Shown: positions 39,913 to 48,647 of the stretch, piece after piece
How the letters are laid out: every line of letters begins with the position of its first letter
Position numbering within the stretch: position 1 is the first letter of the stretch
From: an uncultured Clostridia bacterium
GTDB taxonomy: Bacteria > Bacillota > Clostridia > TANB77 > CAG-508
Assembly (NCBI GenBank): GCA_949280815.1
Contig: CASDJM010000005.1
Location: 1 to 60,541 of the forward strand
DNA length: 60,541 nt
Direction: 5' to 3'
The notes under the pieces: generated by a model
What the model was told of the DNA's origin: nothing
Seen by the model: only the letters and a program-made list of their open reading frames with translations
The model's database searches: none
Position numbers and translations under genes: made by a program

Positions 39913-40261
39913 TTAGAATAGAATCTTTTCTTTCCTCTGTCAGATACAAAATGTATCTGATAGAGAATTGACGAAATTCCGTCTTATTCCGGCGCCATCG
40001 TTTTTTTACATTGTACTCTACGACTCTTTCGAATCGCATATCTGCCTCTTTTTCTACCTGTTCAATGGTACACGACTTCTTAGGCAATTTTTTTTGTGTT
40101 GCTTCACACCTTACAATATAACTGCTTCCATATTCATCGATGTCATATATCCTGATTTTTTCCACTTCGATAGATTCTTCCTCTTCAGTGGTGCCTCCAA
40201 ATACTTTTATTATCATTATAAGAATAATAGAAACAAAAAAAATCACCATAAATCCTAACAT
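39896..40261 (-). CDS. Small single-pass membrane protein of unknown family, containing an in-frame CGG
   Basis: 121 aa from ATG at 40261, chosen for the GGAAAGGAG site nine bases upstream. A hydrophobic segment (MLGFMVIFFVSIILIMIIKVFGG) anchors it; an acidic stretch (TEEEESIEVEK) and a small charged domain with two cysteines follow. I do not recognise the family. It has the one in-frame CGG in the window that cannot be tied to a frame break: KKRWR-R-NKTEF, preceded by CGC. Zero-frame reading ends neatly at the terminator. Skipping the C would give a short alternative tail (GIRRNFVNSLSDTFCI), or a longer one if a second CGG is also skipped. It is a possible counter-example to the CGG rule or a decayed C-terminus. 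Confidence 0.55.
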   Translation of the reverse strand: MLGFMVIFFVSIILIMIIKVFGGTTEEEESIEVEKIRIYDIDEYGSSYIVRCEATQKKLPKKSCTIEQVEKEADMRFERVVEYNVKKRWRRNKTEFRQFSIRYILYLTEERKDSILTKKSQ

Positions 40262-40411
40262 AAAATCACTCCTTTCCAAGATGCTTGGTTTACAGTTACA
40301 TCTATAAGTCCACAAATTGCCTAATGGCAATTTGATTATAAAGGAATTAATTTTACTACTTTTTACCATATTTCATTATAACACAACTTTATGTAAATAT
40401 CAAGAAAAAAA

Positions 40412-40457
40412 AGAAAGTTGCCAAAAGTTCTATTAAAGTCTCTGGCAACTTTCTTTT
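40412..40457 (-). terminator. Terminator of the rpsB-tsf operon
   Basis: GAAAGTTGCCA pairs with TGGCAACTTTC (11 bp), loop of about 15 bases, then TTTTTTTT on the minus strand. It begins at the tsf stop codon region. Confidence 0.85.
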
Positions 40458-41335
40458 TATTTCAATTGATTCATAACTTCTTCTGCGAAATTTTCTTCCT
40501 TTTTCTCGATTCCTTCACCTTTTTCAAATCTTGCAAACTCTACAACTTCGCTATCTGTTTCACTTAATAATTGATTTACCTTTTTATTTGAATCTTTTAC
40601 AAAAGCTTGATCTACTAAACAAATTTCTTCATAGAATTTACCAATTCTACCTTGCACAATTTTTTCAGCAATTGCTTCTGGTTTTCCTTCATTCATAGTT
40701 TGTGCCTTTAAAATTTCCATTTCTTTGTTAACTCTTTCTTCTGGCACTTCTTCTTTTCTTACATATTCAGGTCTTGCAGCGGCAATTTGCATACAAATAT
40801 CTTTTGCCACTTCACTATTTCCTTTTTTCATATTAACAAGAACAGCAATTTTTCCATCACCATGAATATATTTTTCTACTAAACTATCTGATTCAAATCT
40901 TGCAAATCTTCTAATATTCATATTTTCACCAATAGTAGCTATCTTATCAACTAATACTTCTTGTACTGTTTTTCCTGCTACTTCAATTGACTCTTGTGCC
41001 AATAATGCTTCTACATCAGCTGGATTTTTCTCTACAATTTGTTTTGCAATATTCATAACAAATGTTTTAAATTCTTCATTTTTACCAACGAAATCTGTTT
41101 CAGAATTAACTTCTACTACTGCTCCTGTTTTTCCATCTTCTGCAATATAAGCTTCTACTAATCCTTCTGCTGCTACTCTTCCAGATTTTTTAGCTGCTTT
41201 TGCAATTCCTCTTTCACGTAACAATTCAATTGCTTTTTCCATGTCTCCATCTGTTTCTGTTAAAACTTTTTTACAGTCCATCATTCCTGCTCCTGTTTTC
41301 TCTCTTAAGTCTTTTACTAAACTTGCTGTAACCAT
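40457..41335 (-). CDS. tsf: Elongation factor Ts
   Basis: 292 aa, nucleotide exchange factor for EF-Tu. N-terminal LVKDLREKTGAGMMDCKKVLTE and the ERGIAKAAKKSGRVAAEG block are the family signatures; NSETDFVGKNEEF follows, then KIATIGENMNIRRFARFE. The C-terminal half has IAAARPEYVRKEEVPEE and GKFYEEICLVDQAFVKD. Standard length. Co-transcribed with rpsB, spaced by 63 bp that include a small hairpin. Confidence 0.97.
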   Translation of the reverse strand: MVTASLVKDLREKTGAGMMDCKKVLTETDGDMEKAIELLRERGIAKAAKKSGRVAAEGLVEAYIAEDGKTGAVVEVNSETDFVGKNEEFKTFVMNIAKQIVEKNPADVEALLAQESIEVAGKTVQEVLVDKIATIGENMNIRRFARFESDSLVEKYIHGDGKIAVLVNMKKGNSEVAKDICMQIAAARPEYVRKEEVPEERVNKEMEILKAQTMNEGKPEAIAEKIVQGRIGKFYEEICLVDQAFVKDSNKKVNQLLSETDSEVVEFARFEKGEGIEKKEENFAEEVMNQLK

Positions 41336-41369
41336 TTATAACTCCTCCTTATATATTAAAAATAAGTAG

Positions 41370-41396
41370 AGCAGATAGCTCTACTCTTTTCTCTAA
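41370..41396 (-). terminator. Hairpin in the rpsB-tsf gap
   Basis: AGTAGAG and CTCTACT pair around GCTATCTG-type loop bases, followed on the minus strand by TATTTTTAA. It is a weak terminator or processing hairpin that could lower tsf relative to rpsB. Confidence 0.6.
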
Positions 41397-41398
41397 TT

Positions 41399-42211
41399 TT
41401 ATGCTTCTTGTTCTTCTGTTGCTTCTTCTGCTGTCTCTGTTTTCTCTGCTACTTCTACTACTTCTTCAATGCTCATAGGTTCTTCTGTTTCAGCAACTTG
41501 TTCTTGTTCCATTTCTGGTTCAAAACTTTCTCCTTGTTTACCTTCAATAACGGCATTTGCCATAACATCAGCAATTAATTTTACAGCTCTAATAGCATCG
41601 TCATTTCCTGGTATTGGGTAATCCAATTCTTCTGGATTACAATTAGTATCAACTAATCCTACTACTGGAATCCCTAATTTTTTAGCCTCTAAAATAGCAA
41701 TTCTTTCTTTCTTAGGATCAATTAAGAAAATAACTCCTGGTAACTTTTCCATTTCTTTAATTCCACCAAGATTCTTTTCTAATTTATCCATTTCTTTTTT
41801 CAATAAAATTACTTCTTTTTTTGGTAAGATATCAAATGTTCCATCTTCTTGCATTGCTTCTAAATCTTTTAATCTTTGCACTCTTGTACGGATTGTCTCG
41901 AAGTTAGTTAACATTCCTCCTAACCATCTTTGATCCACATAGTACATACCACATTTTAATGCAGCTTCTTTCATACATTCTTGTGCTTGTTTTTTCGTTC
42001 CTACAAATAAAATTGTCTTTCCTTCCTCTGCTTGTTCTTTGATAAAGCTATAAGCTTCATCTAATTTCTTTGATGTTTTTTGTAAATCGATGATGTGAAT
42101 TCCATTTCTAGCTTGGAATATATATTCAGCCATTTTAGGATCCCATCTTCTTGTTTGATGTCCAAAATGAACACCTGCTTCAAGTAATTGTTTCATTGCA
42201 ACTACTGCCAT
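41399..42211 (-). CDS. rpsB: Ribosomal protein S2
   Basis: 270 aa. [31 protein letters not shown] is the S2 signature; [18 protein letters not shown] and [50 protein letters not shown] follow in order. An acidic, Glu-rich tail of about 40 residues extends the C-terminus, as in several Clostridia. First gene of the rpsB-tsf operon with a sigma-A-type promoter about 110 bp upstream. GGGAGGAATT precedes the ATG. Confidence 0.97.
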   Translation of the reverse strand: MAVVAMKQLLEAGVHFGHQTRRWDPKMAEYIFQARNGIHIIDLQKTSKKLDEAYSFIKEQAEEGKTILFVGTKKQAQECMKEAALKCGMYYVDQRWLGGMLTNFETIRTRVQRLKDLEAMQEDGTFDILPKKEVILLKKEMDKLEKNLGGIKEMEKLPGVIFLIDPKKERIAILEAKKLGIPVVGLVDTNCNPEELDYPIPGNDDAIRAVKLIADVMANAVIEGKQGESFEPEMEQEQVAETEEPMSIEEVVEVAEKTETAEEATEEQEA

Positions 42212-42320
42212 TTTAATTCCTCCCTTTTTGTTATTTCTTCCACAAAGTTTCTACATTCTTTAGGACCTAAATCTTAGGCACTTCCCTTAAAACTCTCTTT
42301 GTGTGATTAATACGTTCGCT

Positions 42321-42349
42321 ATTGTATCATGTTCTGGCAATAATTTCAA
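42321..42349 (-). promoter_or_regulatory. Sigma-A-type promoter of rpsB-tsf
   Basis: Minus strand: TTGAAA (42344-42349), 17-bp spacer, TACAAT (42321-42326). A leader of roughly 100 bases follows to the rpsB ATG and contains AAAGTTTCTAC-type repeats that could form an autoregulatory S2-binding structure; this last point is speculative. Confidence 0.7.
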
Positions 42350-42387
42350 GTGTTTTTTTAAATTTTATACTTAAAGCCTAATTTTTT

Positions 42388-42604
42388 GTTACTGTTCAGC
42401 CTTGCTCTTTTCTTTTTAGTGAGAAAGCTTACTATATATTTTTGAAATACCGCGTAAGCGACTAAACGAGCCTTGAGCGAGTACGATTGGAGCAACTTAC
42501 AAACTAATATATTTGATTCTGGAAGTTGCGACATACAAGGTATAAAAAAATCATATAGTAAGCTTTCTCACAAGAACAACAAATAATAAGGCTGCCAGTA
42601 ACAA
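42388..42604 (+). repeat. Core-carrying inverted-repeat element, copy B
   Basis: 217 bp. Arms: GTTACTGTTCAGCCTTGC ... GTGAGAAAGCTTACTATAT at the left, mirrored at the right as ATATAGTAAGCTTTCTCAC ... AAGGCTGCCAGTAAC. The 19-bp inner arm segment is perfect. Between the arms is a core of about 100 bp (42446-42545): ATACCGCGTAAGCGAC ... GGAGCAACTTAC ... GGAAGTTGCGACATACAAGGTATAA. In the core ATACC pairs with GGTAT and GCAACTT with AAGTTGC. It codes for nothing and lies between rpsB and the ROK gene. The core recurs at 54.8 and 58.6 kb. Confidence 0.85.
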
Positions 42605-42652
42605 TTTTTTGGTTACACTTCATAGCTACCTGATTGGCAAAATTAAATACAG

Positions 42653-43555
42653 CTAAATTGTAACAGCTCCAATAATTCCTGCATCATTTCCTAAAACGGC
42701 AGTCTCAATTTTAATATCTCTTCTCTCCTCATCATTTTTATTTGCACTTTCTATTTCTTTTTTTAATCTTGGTAACAACACATCCCCAAAATATGCAAAA
42801 CTACCGCCAATACCAACAACTTCAGGCTCAAAAATATTAATTAAATTCTGTATCCCAATACTTAAATTATCGATATATTCTGATACTACACTTTCGATTA
42901 TCTGGTAATTCTTATTTTCTGGCTTATTCATTCGAATCATTTCTACTAATTCTTCCCCTCTTGTTGTCTCATCTAAATTCAATACTTCTCTCAATTTATT
43001 TTTAAAAGCTTTCATAGAAGCATATCTTTCGAAACAGCCTTTTCTGCCACAATGACATGGTATGCCATTCTTTTCAATCACCATATGACCAAATTCATAG
43101 CCAGGTTTCTTGCCAGCTTTTAACAACTTATGATTCAAAAAAGCTGCCCCTCCAATTCCAGTTCCTAATGTCAAAAATATACTTCTATCATATCCTTTTA
43201 AGCAACCATATGCATTTTCTGCTAAAGCTGCACATTTTGCATCATTTGTAATTTTAATTGGTACATTGATTGCTTGTAATCTTTCTACAATTGGATAATT
43301 CTGTATTCCCAAATTTCCAGAGTTCTTAATCACCCCATTTTCTGCCCAACCTGGAGTTCCTATTCCCATTTCACTTATCTCATATTCTTGCATCAATTGA
43401 TTCACATTTTCTATCATATATTCTTCAATTGACTTTTTAAGATTTTGTTTTTCAACACTCGTCAATCTTTTCTCGTTTTTCTCTAAAATTTTGCCATTGT
43501 CATCCACTACACCAATAGCAATGTGGCTTCCGCCTAAATCAACTCCAATTTTCAT
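42653..43555 (-). CDS. ROK-family sugar kinase (glucokinase-like)
   Basis: 300 aa from MKIGVDLGGSHIAIGVV, chosen as the standard ROK N-terminus with AGAGG upstream; a longer frame reaches 43609. ATP phosphate loop DLGGSHIAIG, sugar-binding region TNDAKCAALAE, TLGTGIGGAAF, GHMVIEKNG with the zinc ligand His, and the zinc cluster CHCGRKGCFE. It is predicted to phosphorylate glucose or a similar hexose in the cytoplasm. It follows the pilC gene by 66 bp on the same strand, but there is no functional link to pili that I can see. A repressor-type ROK is excluded by lack of an N-terminal HTH. Confidence 0.9.
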   Translation of the reverse strand: MKIGVDLGGSHIAIGVVDDNGKILEKNEKRLTSVEKQNLKKSIEEYMIENVNQLMQEYEISEMGIGTPGWAENGVIKNSGNLGIQNYPIVERLQAINVPIKITNDAKCAALAENAYGCLKGYDRSIFLTLGTGIGGAAFLNHKLLKAGKKPGYEFGHMVIEKNGIPCHCGRKGCFERYASMKAFKNKLREVLNLDETTRGEELVEMIRMNKPENKNYQIIESVVSEYIDNLSIGIQNLINIFEPEVVGIGGSFAYFGDVLLPRLKKEIESANKNDEERRDIKIETAVLGNDAGIIGAVTI

Positions 43556-43620
43556 TCCGCCTCTTCCTTTCTCTTCTGACAAAAATGTCGCAAAAGAAAT
43601 ATCTCCCATGCGACATCATT

Positions 43621-44967
43621 TTATACACCATATGCTGAGAACAAGAAGTTACCCATATAAACTTGAACACATGGCACTAATACAACTAATACAAAGAATA
43701 TTAGTAAAATTCCAACAATTGCATAAACAATCTGTGGTAATAATTTCATAATCTTATTCATAATATTATCAATATCAATTTCCATATATTCTACCAATTT
43801 TTCCATCATTTCCGTTAAATCAGTCTGCATACCTATATTTAACATTTCAGTAATCATTGGTTTAGCTAATCCTGACTCTTCAAATGGTTGAATCCAAGAA
43901 GAACCAGTTACTAAATTATTAATTGACCTTTCTATAATAGAAAGCATAAACAAATTTTTAATTACATTTTTGCTAACATCTATAGCATCTTGTATTCTAA
44001 CCCCATTTTTCAAATTTAATACCATTGCTTTAATAAATCTTGAAAAATCTATTGCAAATATTAAATCTCCAAAAATTGGCATCTTATATTTAAACTCATG
44101 AAAGTTGTATTTTCCTTTCGGTGTACGAATATAATAGATAATAGAAGCTATCACTATAATCAATATACTAGTTGGAATATACCAGTACTTAATCAATGTA
44201 TTAACAAAGGCCTGAAACCATAGTGTAATAGCTGGTAGTGTGTCTTGTGTTCCCAACTCATCAAACACTCCTTGAATGGCCGGAATAGCAAACAATGTCC
44301 CTACTAATAACATGATAACTAATAAAACGAATTGTATGGCATTCGGAATTAAAATACTTTTTAATTTTATATTTAAAGCTTCTGTCTCATCTAAATATGT
44401 TACTGCTTGCTCTAAAGAGTTCGTAAGAGAACCAGACAATTCTCCAACCTTTATCATATTAATATAAATGTAAGGAAATATATCAGAGTAATATTCCATT
44501 GTTTCATACATATTCTCTCCTGCTTCCACACCAGCTAAGATATCCTCCAAAATCCCCTTAAAAGTCAAATTTTCAGTACTTTGGATAATGGTATCCAAAG
44601 CGTGAATATTATTAAAATTAGCCTTTTTCAATACATAAAAGTTTTGTGTAAATACAACCAAATCCCTTTGTGTTATTTTTTCGGACTTAGCAAAATATAA
44701 ATTAATTTTTTGCTTCGTTGTTAGGTTTTCTTTCTTATTTCCCAACTGTGTTGTATTTACATTTTTCATAATTTCTTGTATATCTGTAACATTTCTTTTT
44801 CTTTTCTTCGTAGATTTTTGAACACGCTCAGAAAGTTTTTCAATTGAAATTGGTACTAAATCATTGTTTTTAATCGATTGAAGCAAATTTTCTTTACTAG
44901 AAGCTTCTACTTTGTTCCTCACCACAATTCCAGTCTTTGTTAGAGCCTTATACATATATATAGGCAT
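43621..44967 (-). CDS. pilC: Type IV pilus inner-membrane platform protein PilC
   Basis: 448 aa, GspF/PilC family. The N-terminal 60 residues (MPIYMYKALTKTGIVV) resemble the usual cytoplasmic strand. Two GspF domains follow (about 95-215 and 300-420): LVVFTQNFYVLKKANFNNIHAL, VEAGENMYETM, MIKVGELSGSLTNSLEQA in the first, and FSRFIKAMVLNLKNGVRIQDAI, MLNIGMQTDLTEMMEKL in the second. Three transmembrane helices separate and follow them. It connects the motors to the pilus base. Last gene of the pilus operon, 23 bp after pilT. Confidence 0.95.
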   Translation of the reverse strand: MPIYMYKALTKTGIVVRNKVEASSKENLLQSIKNNDLVPISIEKLSERVQKSTKKRKRNVTDIQEIMKNVNTTQLGNKKENLTTKQKINLYFAKSEKITQRDLVVFTQNFYVLKKANFNNIHALDTIIQSTENLTFKGILEDILAGVEAGENMYETMEYYSDIFPYIYINMIKVGELSGSLTNSLEQAVTYLDETEALNIKLKSILIPNAIQFVLLVIMLLVGTLFAIPAIQGVFDELGTQDTLPAITLWFQAFVNTLIKYWYIPTSILIIVIASIIYYIRTPKGKYNFHEFKYKMPIFGDLIFAIDFSRFIKAMVLNLKNGVRIQDAIDVSKNVIKNLFMLSIIERSINNLVTGSSWIQPFEESGLAKPMITEMLNIGMQTDLTEMMEKLVEYMEIDIDNIMNKIMKLLPQIVYAIVGILLIFFVLVVLVPCVQVYMGNFLFSAYGV

Positions 44968-44989
44968 TTTTTTAATCCTCCTATCTTGC

Positions 44990-46087
44990 TTATTTATCGT
45001 GCCTAATTCTCAATTGCATAATTGTCCTATTTAATCTTTCTAGGTTTTTCTCCTCAATTTGAGCTTTTGCTTGGTCTAACGTAATTTTATCTTGAACAAA
45101 AAGTTCTGCTAAGGAATTAATTAAACTAATACTTCCTTTTTCTGCACCAGTCTGTATAGCATCTTCGATTTCTGAGACACTCAATTTATCTTTACGTATA
45201 ATACCTGATACTATATTATCAACTACCATTACTTCTGGCACTAATACTAATTTTTCGTTTGTTCCAGGCAATAATCTTTGTGAAATAACTAGTTTCAATA
45301 AGGCAGATAGCAAGTATTTAATCATTCGTTGGTCTCTTACTTCATAAAAATTTATGATTCTATCAATTGTCTCTGCACAAGATTTTGTATGCAAAGTTCC
45401 AATTACTAAGTGTCCAGATTCTGCTGTTTCAATGGCTGCTTCCATCGTCTCTCGATCACGTATCTCTCCAATTACTAAAATATCACTATCTTCTCTCAAA
45501 GAATTTTGAACACCATTACTAAATGTCAAGCTATCTTTTCCTATTCCAACTTCTTTTTGCACAATTACTGAATTTTTAGAATGATGCTTATACTCAATTG
45601 GATTTTCTAATGTAATAATTTTTTTATTTTGGTTTTCGTTAATATAATTGACTAAAGCATTCAAAGTTGTGGTTTTACCAGAGTTAGTTTTACCAGTAAC
45701 CAAAATTAATCCTTGTGTTTGATAAGTCATTCTTCTTACAATATCTGGTACTCCTAACGATTCATAAGATGGTAATTCATCTCGAATTAGTCTCAATGTA
45801 CAAATTGGAATATCATCTGATAAGGAAAGATTAACTCTTAAACGAATATCTTTATATTCATAAGACATATCTAATCTTCTAGCTTCATTAAAAATTGTAT
45901 CTTTACCAACATTTCCTTTTATAAAGTAATCATATACTTCTGACATATCCTCTGGTGTTAAAATCTCACTATCTGGTACAGGTACTAATGTTCTCGCAAT
46001 TCTAAGCATAGGTTTATTATCACAGACAAAGTGTACATCAGAAGCCTCCAACTGCATCGCTTTATCTAATATTTCATTTAGATTCAT
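44990..46087 (-). CDS. pilT: Type IV pilus retraction ATPase PilT
   Basis: 365 aa. N-terminal PAS-like domain begins LNEILDKAMQLEASDVHF. The ATPase core has Walker A VTGKTNSGKTTTL, Asp box TLENPIEYKH, Walker B DILVIGEIRDRETM, and the His box GHLVIGTLHTKSCAETIDRI. QRLLPGTNEKLVLVPEVM is the PilT-type C-terminal region. Walker A deviates slightly (GKTNSGKT instead of GPTGSGKS/T), which is tolerated in PilT homologues. It would drive pilus disassembly and twitching or DNA uptake. It lies between pilB and pilC. Confidence 0.94.
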   Translation of the reverse strand: MNLNEILDKAMQLEASDVHFVCDNKPMLRIARTLVPVPDSEILTPEDMSEVYDYFIKGNVGKDTIFNEARRLDMSYEYKDIRLRVNLSLSDDIPICTLRLIRDELPSYESLGVPDIVRRMTYQTQGLILVTGKTNSGKTTTLNALVNYINENQNKKIITLENPIEYKHHSKNSVIVQKEVGIGKDSLTFSNGVQNSLREDSDILVIGEIRDRETMEAAIETAESGHLVIGTLHTKSCAETIDRIINFYEVRDQRMIKYLLSALLKLVISQRLLPGTNEKLVLVPEVMVVDNIVSGIIRKDKLSVSEIEDAIQTGAEKGSISLINSLAELFVQDKITLDQAKAQIEEKNLERLNRTIMQLRIRHDK

Positions 46088-46105
46088 AATATCCTCCTTT
46101 ACATT

Positions 46106-47776
46106 CTAAAAAAATAGTAACTTTCTATTTAATTCTTCCAATGTTGTATATCCATCTATAACTTTCCTAATTCCATCAACTATTAATGGCTCGTAGGATT
46201 GTTGTAATGCAATTCTTTTTATTTCTATACTTGATTTTCCTACCATGATAGCTTCTTTTAGGTCATCTGTTAAATTAAGAACCTCAAATATACCAATTCT
46301 ATCATAATATCCTGTATTATTACAGAATTTACATCCTGGTGTTTCATAGGTTGTCCCACTTAAATCAAATGTAACATTATATTGTTCGCCAACTTCTGTT
46401 ATTATTTTCTTTTCTTGACTACTAAACTCTCTCTGTATTGCACATTTAGGACATACTCTCCTTACTAATCTTTGTGAAATTGATGTTGCTAATGTACTAG
46501 CAATATCATAATCAGAAAGTCCTAATTTTCTTAACCTTGTAATAACCTCTATACTATCAATAGTGTGTATAGTAGATAATACATAATGACCTGTTTGTCC
46601 TGCCTGAATAGCTATTTCGCCAGTTTCTTTATCTCTAATCTCTCCTACTAAAATAATATCTGGATCTTGTCTCAATACATTTCTAAGAGTACCTGAAAAA
46701 GTAGATTTATTTTCATCAATTTCAATTTGATTTAGTCCAGGAATTCTTATTTCTACTGGGTCTTCGATTGTTGTAATATTGATGGTTGGACTATCTAAAC
46801 GAGAAATAATACTATATAAAGTCGTCGTCTTACCTTCTCCAGTTGGTCCTGCTATAATAGTTATACTATTCCTTTTATTAATCGTTTGATTTAATTTTTG
46901 CTCTGTCCCTGGAAATCCTAATTCAAATATATCTTTAATATTTGTCTCTTTCTTTAATAGTCTTAAAACAAATTTCTCTCCATATAAGTTTGGTTGTGAT
47001 GATACACGGATATTATAATCTTCATACAATAAAATTCTACCATCTTGTGCTTCTTGTTTTTCCTGATGCATATTCGAAATAGCTTTTAATCTTCCTATTA
47101 GTTGTGATTGTTTCTCTTTCTTAATCTTAGCAGCAACAAATAATTCACTATCAATCCTATATCTGATTCTTACATAATCTTTCATTGGCTCTATATGAAT
47201 ATCGCTAGCCCTTCTTTTAATACCTGTTCGAATGATACTATCTACTAAACTGACAGCGGTTTCATTACTATCTGAATCAACTTTTAAGTCAACAATTGGT
47301 TCATTATCTGCAGTTCCTGTCGTTCCCATTGTTTCCATAGTTTTCAATATCTTGATAATATCACTTTCAAAAGTAATATAAGAATCCATGGTTAATCCCT
47401 TATTTAGTAATAACATTCTAATTTCATTTACACTTTTAATATTGCTCGTATTTGCAAAACAAACTTTTACTTTTCCTAGTGTTGCTTCAAAGGGAATTAC
47501 TTTATGCTTTTTTGCTACTTCTATTGGAAAATAATCTGTTACTTTGACTTTTATTTTATCTCCACCTACTAAAAGAACTCCCTTTTCTCCTAATATATCT
47601 CCAATAGCTTCTATTAATATACTAGGTTCACATACTTCTAAATGATATAAAATATCCCCTATTTTTTTATTTGGATGTTCTTTTTGATATTGTAAAGCAG
47701 TTTCAATATCTTTTTCTTTTACAACACCTCTTTTTACTAATTCCACTCCAATTGGTTGTCTTCTTCTCGTCTCCAT
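46106..47776 (-). CDS. pilB: Type IV pilus assembly ATPase PilB
   Basis: 556 aa. N-terminal MshEN domain (GVELVKRGVVKEKDIETALQYQKEHPNKKIGDIL). The ATPase core has Walker A IAGPTGEGKTTTLYS, TIEDPVEIRIPGLNQ, Walker B PDIILVGEIRDKETGEIA, and the His box GHYVLSTIHTIDSIEV. A zinc-binding four-cysteine module is CPKC...CKFC, followed by the GYYDRIGIFEVL pilus-motor signature. The Walker A Ser/Thr region has a Glu in place of the usual Ser (TGEGKT). Assembly motor for pilin polymerisation; adjoining pilT, as is standard. Confidence 0.95.
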   Translation of the reverse strand: METRRRQPIGVELVKRGVVKEKDIETALQYQKEHPNKKIGDILYHLEVCEPSILIEAIGDILGEKGVLLVGGDKIKVKVTDYFPIEVAKKHKVIPFEATLGKVKVCFANTSNIKSVNEIRMLLLNKGLTMDSYITFESDIIKILKTMETMGTTGTADNEPIVDLKVDSDSNETAVSLVDSIIRTGIKRRASDIHIEPMKDYVRIRYRIDSELFVAAKIKKEKQSQLIGRLKAISNMHQEKQEAQDGRILLYEDYNIRVSSQPNLYGEKFVLRLLKKETNIKDIFELGFPGTEQKLNQTINKRNSITIIAGPTGEGKTTTLYSIISRLDSPTINITTIEDPVEIRIPGLNQIEIDENKSTFSGTLRNVLRQDPDIILVGEIRDKETGEIAIQAGQTGHYVLSTIHTIDSIEVITRLRKLGLSDYDIASTLATSISQRLVRRVCPKCAIQREFSSQEKKIITEVGEQYNVTFDLSGTTYETPGCKFCNNTGYYDRIGIFEVLNLTDDLKEAIMVGKSSIEIKRIALQQSYEPLIVDGIRKVIDGYTTLEELNRKLLFF

Positions 47777-47801
47777 TACATAACTCCTTTCTGTTTATTT
47801 T

Positions 47802-48224
47802 CTAATCTTTTAATGTATACTCTACATTTTTCTCTTCTGCGGTTCCAATTTTCATCGTAACAGCTACTACGTTTTTTCCGTTTTTTATTTTAGCTTCGAA
47901 AATGCACTTTTCAACATCATTACATATTTTCACATAATCTCTATAAATACCTTTATTTTCTGAAACATAAGTGTATTGCACACCATTATCAAATACTAAA
48001 TAATCTTCCCCCCATTCCAATACTTTTAAATTAGTATGATTCACTTCATCTGAGAAAAAGCTATTAAATCTAGTATATTCTGTAAGTGGATTAATATTGT
48101 TAGAAAGTATACTTGTATTGCTATAAAAATACGCACTAACAATTGATACAATTGCCACTACAATTACCATAACAATAATATAGACAGTTAATGAAATTAG
48201 TGTGATACCTTTTTCTGATTTCAT
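47802..48224 (-). CDS. Prepilin-like minor pilin
   Basis: 140 aa. Class III-like N-terminus MKSEKGITLISLTVYIIVMVIVVAIVSIV: peptidase cleavage expected after the Gly of KSEKG, followed by a roughly 20-residue hydrophobic helix. The C-terminal globular part (EWGEDYLVFDNGVQYTYVSE...) has two cysteines (ICNDVEKCIF) that could form a disulfide. PilW/PilV-type minor pilin by size and position. It starts three bases before the previous gene's end region, so the two are translationally coupled. Confidence 0.75.
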   Translation of the reverse strand: MKSEKGITLISLTVYIIVMVIVVAIVSIVSAYFYSNTSILSNNINPLTEYTRFNSFFSDEVNHTNLKVLEWGEDYLVFDNGVQYTYVSENKGIYRDYVKICNDVEKCIFEAKIKNGKNVVAVTMKIGTAEEKNVEYTLKD

Positions 48225-48225
48225 T

Positions 48226-48621
48226 CTAATTCTCCTTTGCTATTATTGTAGAAAGCTCTACTGACTCTTGTTCTCCTTTAAACATATACTGAATTTGTAC
48301 TGTAATTTTTTTTACAATATCTATTCTTTTGGTTGAATCAATATCATGATAATCTTCAACTATTATCGTTCTATAATATCCTTGTTCTATCTCTGTTGTT
48401 TCTCGATATGTTGTATCTTCTGTTGTAATATCATTCCATGTCTTATTTTTAATCAACTCAATCTCTGCTATCGCAATCTCAGTTGCTTTTGACTTTAATT
48501 CTACTTCCTTAGAAGAACTATTAACTCTATAAGATAAGGTAGCAATAAATGAGACAAATATAAATAGTACAATAACCGAAATTACTATATCAACCCCTAC
48601 ATATCCTTTTTCCTTTTTCAT
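48226..48621 (-). CDS. Prepilin-like minor pilin
   Basis: 131 aa with the start at MKKEKGYVGVD, preferred because GGAAG lies five bases upstream; a second start is at 48633. Cleavage is expected after the Gly of KKEKG, giving mature YVGVDIVISVIVLFIFVSF. This is a TM helix with an atypical first residue (Tyr instead of Phe/Ile/Met). The globular part (VELKSKATEIAIAEIELIKNKTW...) is PilV/GspI-like. It lies between pilD and the next minor pilin. Confidence 0.7.
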   Translation of the reverse strand: MKKEKGYVGVDIVISVIVLFIFVSFIATLSYRVNSSSKEVELKSKATEIAIAEIELIKNKTWNDITTEDTTYRETTEIEQGYYRTIIVEDYHDIDSTKRIDIVKKITVQIQYMFKGEQESVELSTIIAKEN

Positions 48622-48647
48622 TTTTACTTCCATTCCTTTCGAAATCC

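Noticed and set aside
39985..39998. GCGC at about 39993 as evidence of restriction avoidance
   Set aside because: Counting by eye is unreliable and CpG-type words are scarce in any AT-rich genome; no statistical claim made.
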